A program made the translations under genes and the position numbers. From positions 61,926,501 to 61,990,500 of the forward strand of contig CM060899.1 in assembly GCA_030762935.1 (NCBI GenBank): a DNA stretch of 64,000 nt, given 5' to 3'. The DNA comes from Hymenopus coronatus (taxonomy: Eukaryota; Arthropoda; Insecta; Mantodea; Hymenopodidae). Shown in pieces: positions 60,593-64,000 of this stretch (position 1 is its first letter; each line of letters opens with the position of its first letter). The notes under the pieces were generated by a model, which worked only from the letters and a program-made list of their open reading frames with translations, had not been told where the DNA came from and made no database searches.

Positions 60593-61045
60593 ATTTTTAC
60601 TTTCTCTACACATACTATGCTAGTAGAGAAGAATTTGACAACAAGATTTCACTAGAAACCTGGTTTTCTGATCCTCCAAATTTAAAAATTATAAATATTA
60701 TATGTGTGACTAAACACATAGCTAAATACCAAACTTGATATTTAATTTGAACATTTTCCAAGAATGTAGCATCAAGATTTTCAAGAAAATCCCCCACCCC
60801 ACGCTATCCTTTACATGGAACATTTTTCTAATTTTTTATTTTCTAAAAAATGGTACTAACGATTTTGATTAAAATGCCACATATTTAAGACATTTTTATG
60901 AGAAATGAAATACATAACTTCAATTTTTTGGAAAAGCCTTCATTCTTCATTCTGGAAAACTGTTTGTAGTCACTGATCCGTAAGTAAGAAACAAAATTTT
61001 ATTACACAAAAATGTATATGTAATTAAAAGATACAATTTCTATGC
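60593..61045 (+). mobile_element. R1 repeat, 3' truncated
   Basis: Starts atttttactttctctacaca. Internal blocks are diverged (acgattttgattaaaatgcc) and it ends near 61045. It interrupts a mariner-like end at about 60503-60590 (gagcgtccataaagaaagtt). Confidence 0.75.
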
Positions 61046-61224
61046 TTAATGCTTGGATGTTGGTTTCAGTTGTGTATTTGCTCAATAAAACCAAATTTAA
61101 ATAAAGCATATTGTCGTGTTCAATATTTTTAAGGTGAACCCTGAATATATTATGAATTCTAATCAGATAATGCTGTATGAAAACAAAAACATGTGGTTAC
61201 AAAAATTAAATGGAGTTTTATTTA

Positions 61225-61475
61225 TGGACACACACTAACTACTGTGGTTCTCAGCATCCCATTCTATGCTGGGCATGATAGTCCACTTAATTTTGCACAG
61301 AGGCCTCTTTATCAGGCTTGAGGTTCTTTTACATGCTGTAAATCTACGACACAGGACCAATGGCTTTACTTCCCTTCCGAAGGAAGCCATGCTAATGATT
61401 TTTGCACCCGAAAAAAATCCATCGTCCTCTGCCAGGTTTGAACCCACGACCTTGGGTTTATGAAGCTAGCATATG
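61225..61475 (-). mobile_element. SINE C, partial
   Basis: Body as in 29898-30192 (cttcccttccgaaggaagcc, B box caggtttgaacccacgacc). The A-box head beyond gaagctagcatatgg is replaced by other sequence. Confidence 0.75.
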
Positions 61476-61758
61476 GTTGCAGTTTCAGTGCAATCGTTAT
61501 ATCTTTCCTCACACCACCTACAGTTGGGCAGGGCAAAGGGCAGAAGAAGGTCAACTGTGTAATCTGCTACAAAACAACTAAACTTCCGAGATAGTGAATA
61601 ATAGTCATACTAAAAACATCATAAAATTTTCCTTATGAACATAACTTTAGTAAATAGGGAAAAAAACCGATTCATCACATTGTCTTCAAATGCTGACAGA
61701 AACTTTTGCACTTATGCACCTCCCATCCTGTATATATAATGCCAACAACACTACCAAA

Positions 61759-62650
61759 CAAATTCTTATGTTACACTCACATGCCTTTCTCTAGCTACTC
61801 TACAAACAAGCTTCTTAAAAAAGGTAATTTTTCTTTCAACACCACGCTAATCGAGATAAACATTAGCAGAATTTTATTACTTAGTTCCTGATAGGTAGAC
61901 TGGAACTAAGGGAATGCACTAGTTTAAAGTGATAGTCAAATGTTTTAAAAGCTGTCGTTATGCAATTTTCATTGCGAATAGCTTCTTTGCTTGGCCAGGA
62001 ATAGAACAAAAGAAAAACTGACACTTCTGTCTGAGAAAAGTATAAGTGCTTCATAACTGAAACTAATAACAAGGAATACCTCGAAAATGGTAAGTTCCAT
62101 GAAAAAAATGTATATGATATAACTTGTGTATTTTAACAAGACATACATTTTTGTACAATTAGTTTTTGTCTATCTCTTACGGTTTACTAGTTATGCCAAA
62201 TTAAGCAAAATTCATCCAGAATAAACAGGTCTTTAGAAGCTATTCCCAGAAAATTCAAGATGTACATTTTATTTGTGATAGAAATGGTTTTAATATGCGA
62301 TATTTTAATTAAAATCTTTAGAGCCATTTTTAAGAAAAACAAAATTTTTGAAAATTGTTCCATGTACAGCTAGTTAGGGGTGGGGGGGATTTTCTTGAAA
62401 ATCTGTGTTGCATCCTTGGAAGATACCAAACTTAAATACCAGGTAGTATTTAACTGTCTTTTCATTTTTGAGCTATGCTGCCCACAGACACAGACAGACA
62501 CACACACACACAGACTTGTTTGTAAAAATGCTTTTTTTGGACTCAGGGGGCTCTAAAACATGTATTTCCAGTGAAATCTCAACATCAAATTTTTGGGTGG
62601 ATACAATACTTCTCTATCCCGATGTACATACGGGGCTAGAGAAAGTAATA
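61759..62650 (-). mobile_element. R1 repeat, full-length diverged copy
   Basis: Left end ttatgttacactcacatgcc, right end gggctagagaaagtaat. The CA slot (cagacagacacacacacaca) is at 62490-62512. The terminal palindrome is partly altered (ccgatgtacatacgg). Confidence 0.8.
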
Positions 62651-63459
62651 TCAAATAAATGTAGCCTACAAAGAAATAGTGAACGCAAGTGTTAGAGATC
62701 ACAAACTGAAGCACATAGTTGAAAATAGCCTGGTCCAGCAGCACAGCTGCTTTCAGTTTATTTCCGCTTCAGGTCTGACAACGAATGCCATCTTGTGATT
62801 CGTTCAGAAAGTAACAGGTAAAGCTTTACATCTGTGTTTTTATGAGTGTATCAACTTAACTGCTAGCTGTCACATGCAAAGGTTCAGTAGGGAGAGTAAC
62901 AAAGCGAGCAGGGACACAGGGAACAAGTCTGTGGGGCTTCCCACAGGCCTGCACGTGTTTTATAAACCGTGGCACCCTGCATGTAAGGACGACAGTGGAC
63001 GTGCCACTTAACTTGCACACAAAGACGGAAATGGAGATGCCACTTATGTGCATCAACCCCAAGGGGAAGGCTACCGAAGACCTTAGTGGGAGCAATATAT
63101 ACCAAAGTCTACTAACTGTCCAGGTTAGTGCCAGAGGACATTAAGATGCCCAGACATACCCAATATCCCATGGGTATCAAGTCGTTGACATGCCGAGTCC
63201 AACCCAATCCAAACAGCTCACATAATTATGAACATAGGGCATACACTATCTTAAAAGAAACTTAAGGATATCTCTGTTGACAAAGATGCAAGCTGAGCGA
63301 GCGAATTTCAGCCACGGAAACAAAAGACAATAATACATTTGCTGATAGAGCACGACCATGCAGAAACAAACGAGAAGTAAAAATAAAAATGTTCGGTATT
63401 TGGTGCTTATAGTTAAACAGTGGTTTGTCTTTCGGTTCTCAGTTGCTTTTATTCAGCCA
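62651..63459. other. No gene recognised
   Basis: 62690-62830 resembles 44575-44650 (aaactgaagcacatagttg versus aaactgaaacatgtagttgg), so a low-copy repeat is present. The minus-strand frames at 62856-63105 overlap in two phases and have no family resemblance. Confidence 0.4.
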
Positions 63460-63590
63460 TGGAGAGCAGAAAACGGAAATGTTATACACTAGAGCAGAAA
63501 GTGAAATTCATACGAGAGGTGGAGCTTAATCCACACAAAACCAGCAGGAGTATAATTATTATCATTAATAAGTTTGCAAAATGAGATTTA
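63460..63590 (+). pseudogene. pogo/Tigger-like transposase N-terminal fragment
   Basis: An ATG frame reads MESRKRKCYTLEQKVKFIRE, then ELNPHKTSRS and NKFAK before a stop. The KRK...L..K...I.E pattern is the start of the DNA-binding domain of pogo/CENP-B-type transposases. A possible element end (aatcaggttcaactgta) is at 63822-63838. Nothing of the DDE domain is present. Confidence 0.55.
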
Positions 63591-64000
63591 TGCACTTGGT
63601 GCAAGAAAAGTGAAACAAGCTAAATAAACTGATTTCTTTAAAGCAGGACCAAGTTTAAAATAATGTTTTCTTCGTATGTATCTTTGTTGTTTGTAAAATT
63701 ATGCACATATAGGCCCACTGTATTTTTTTTTAAATATATATGATACATTATGAAAATCTCAATTGTAAGTAATTTTGAGTTACAAGTAATCTTCCCTCGC
63801 TCTCTTGATATATGCATAAATCAGGTTCAACTGTATTACTATTATCATTAGAATAAAAATGCATTTACAATGTGTTCAAACACAGCTATTTATGATATAA
63901 ATATCCAATTGTAATGTGCATATAAAACATTACATTCACACAGAGCTCAGTTTCTTTAAAATGTGATTGAGGTAAATTTGCACACACAACTTTGCACAAA

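Noticed and set aside
1..64000. CRISPR array or prokaryotic gene cluster
   Set aside because: The tandem repeats have no unique spacers of constant length, and the introns, SINEs and transposons are eukaryotic.

Overview
This is eukaryotic nuclear DNA, most likely from an arthropod. The evidence is AT-rich, intron-like sequence with splice-bounded exons, several mariner/Tc1-type transposases, Penelope-like elements, a LINE, and at least four families of tRNA-derived SINEs. I see no bacterial operons, rRNA genes or CRISPR arrays, and I cannot name the species. Most open frames in the window are accidental products of repeats.

Layout. Positions 1-610 hold intron sequence and one candidate terminal coding exon (+ strand, about 489-607). 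Positions 611-12130 are one G-rich minisatellite of 11.5 kb. Its unit is built from five-base blocks, and it contains recognisable 1.79-kb and 2.42-kb higher-order duplications. It runs directly into a perfect pentanucleotide array, (GGCTT)x265, at 12131-13455. From 13453 to the end the window is a dense field of nested mobile elements. The dominant one is an ~850-bp family, called R1 here, with about 16 copies in both orientations, short terminal inverted repeats and a palindromic end.

The only gene I can rebuild across several exons is on the minus strand: five exons from 60423 down to 38650 encode the C-terminal part of a TLDc-domain protein. All four splice junctions keep the frame and the five pieces total 798 bp (265 codons plus stop). 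One intron appears to use a non-canonical GC donor. Its introns (3.1-6.9 kb) are filled with R1, SINEs, Penelope-like elements and mariners. The 5' exons are outside the window or not recognisable between 60424 and 64000.

Mobile elements include at least six diverged mariner/IS630-type fragments and a mariner with both ends intact that carries an R1 copy. There are Penelope-like GIY-YIG endonuclease pieces, one flanked by inverted repeats, and some Penelope-associated repeats have a hammerhead-ribozyme-like core. A LINE RNase-H tail, a pogo-like N-terminus, two MITEs and the SINE families A-D complete the list. Several nestings give a relative order of insertion: R1 in a CCCTGA array, R1 in mariner, SINE C and SINE B in mariners, and an unknown 159-bp insert in R1. 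All element protein remnants appear non-functional.
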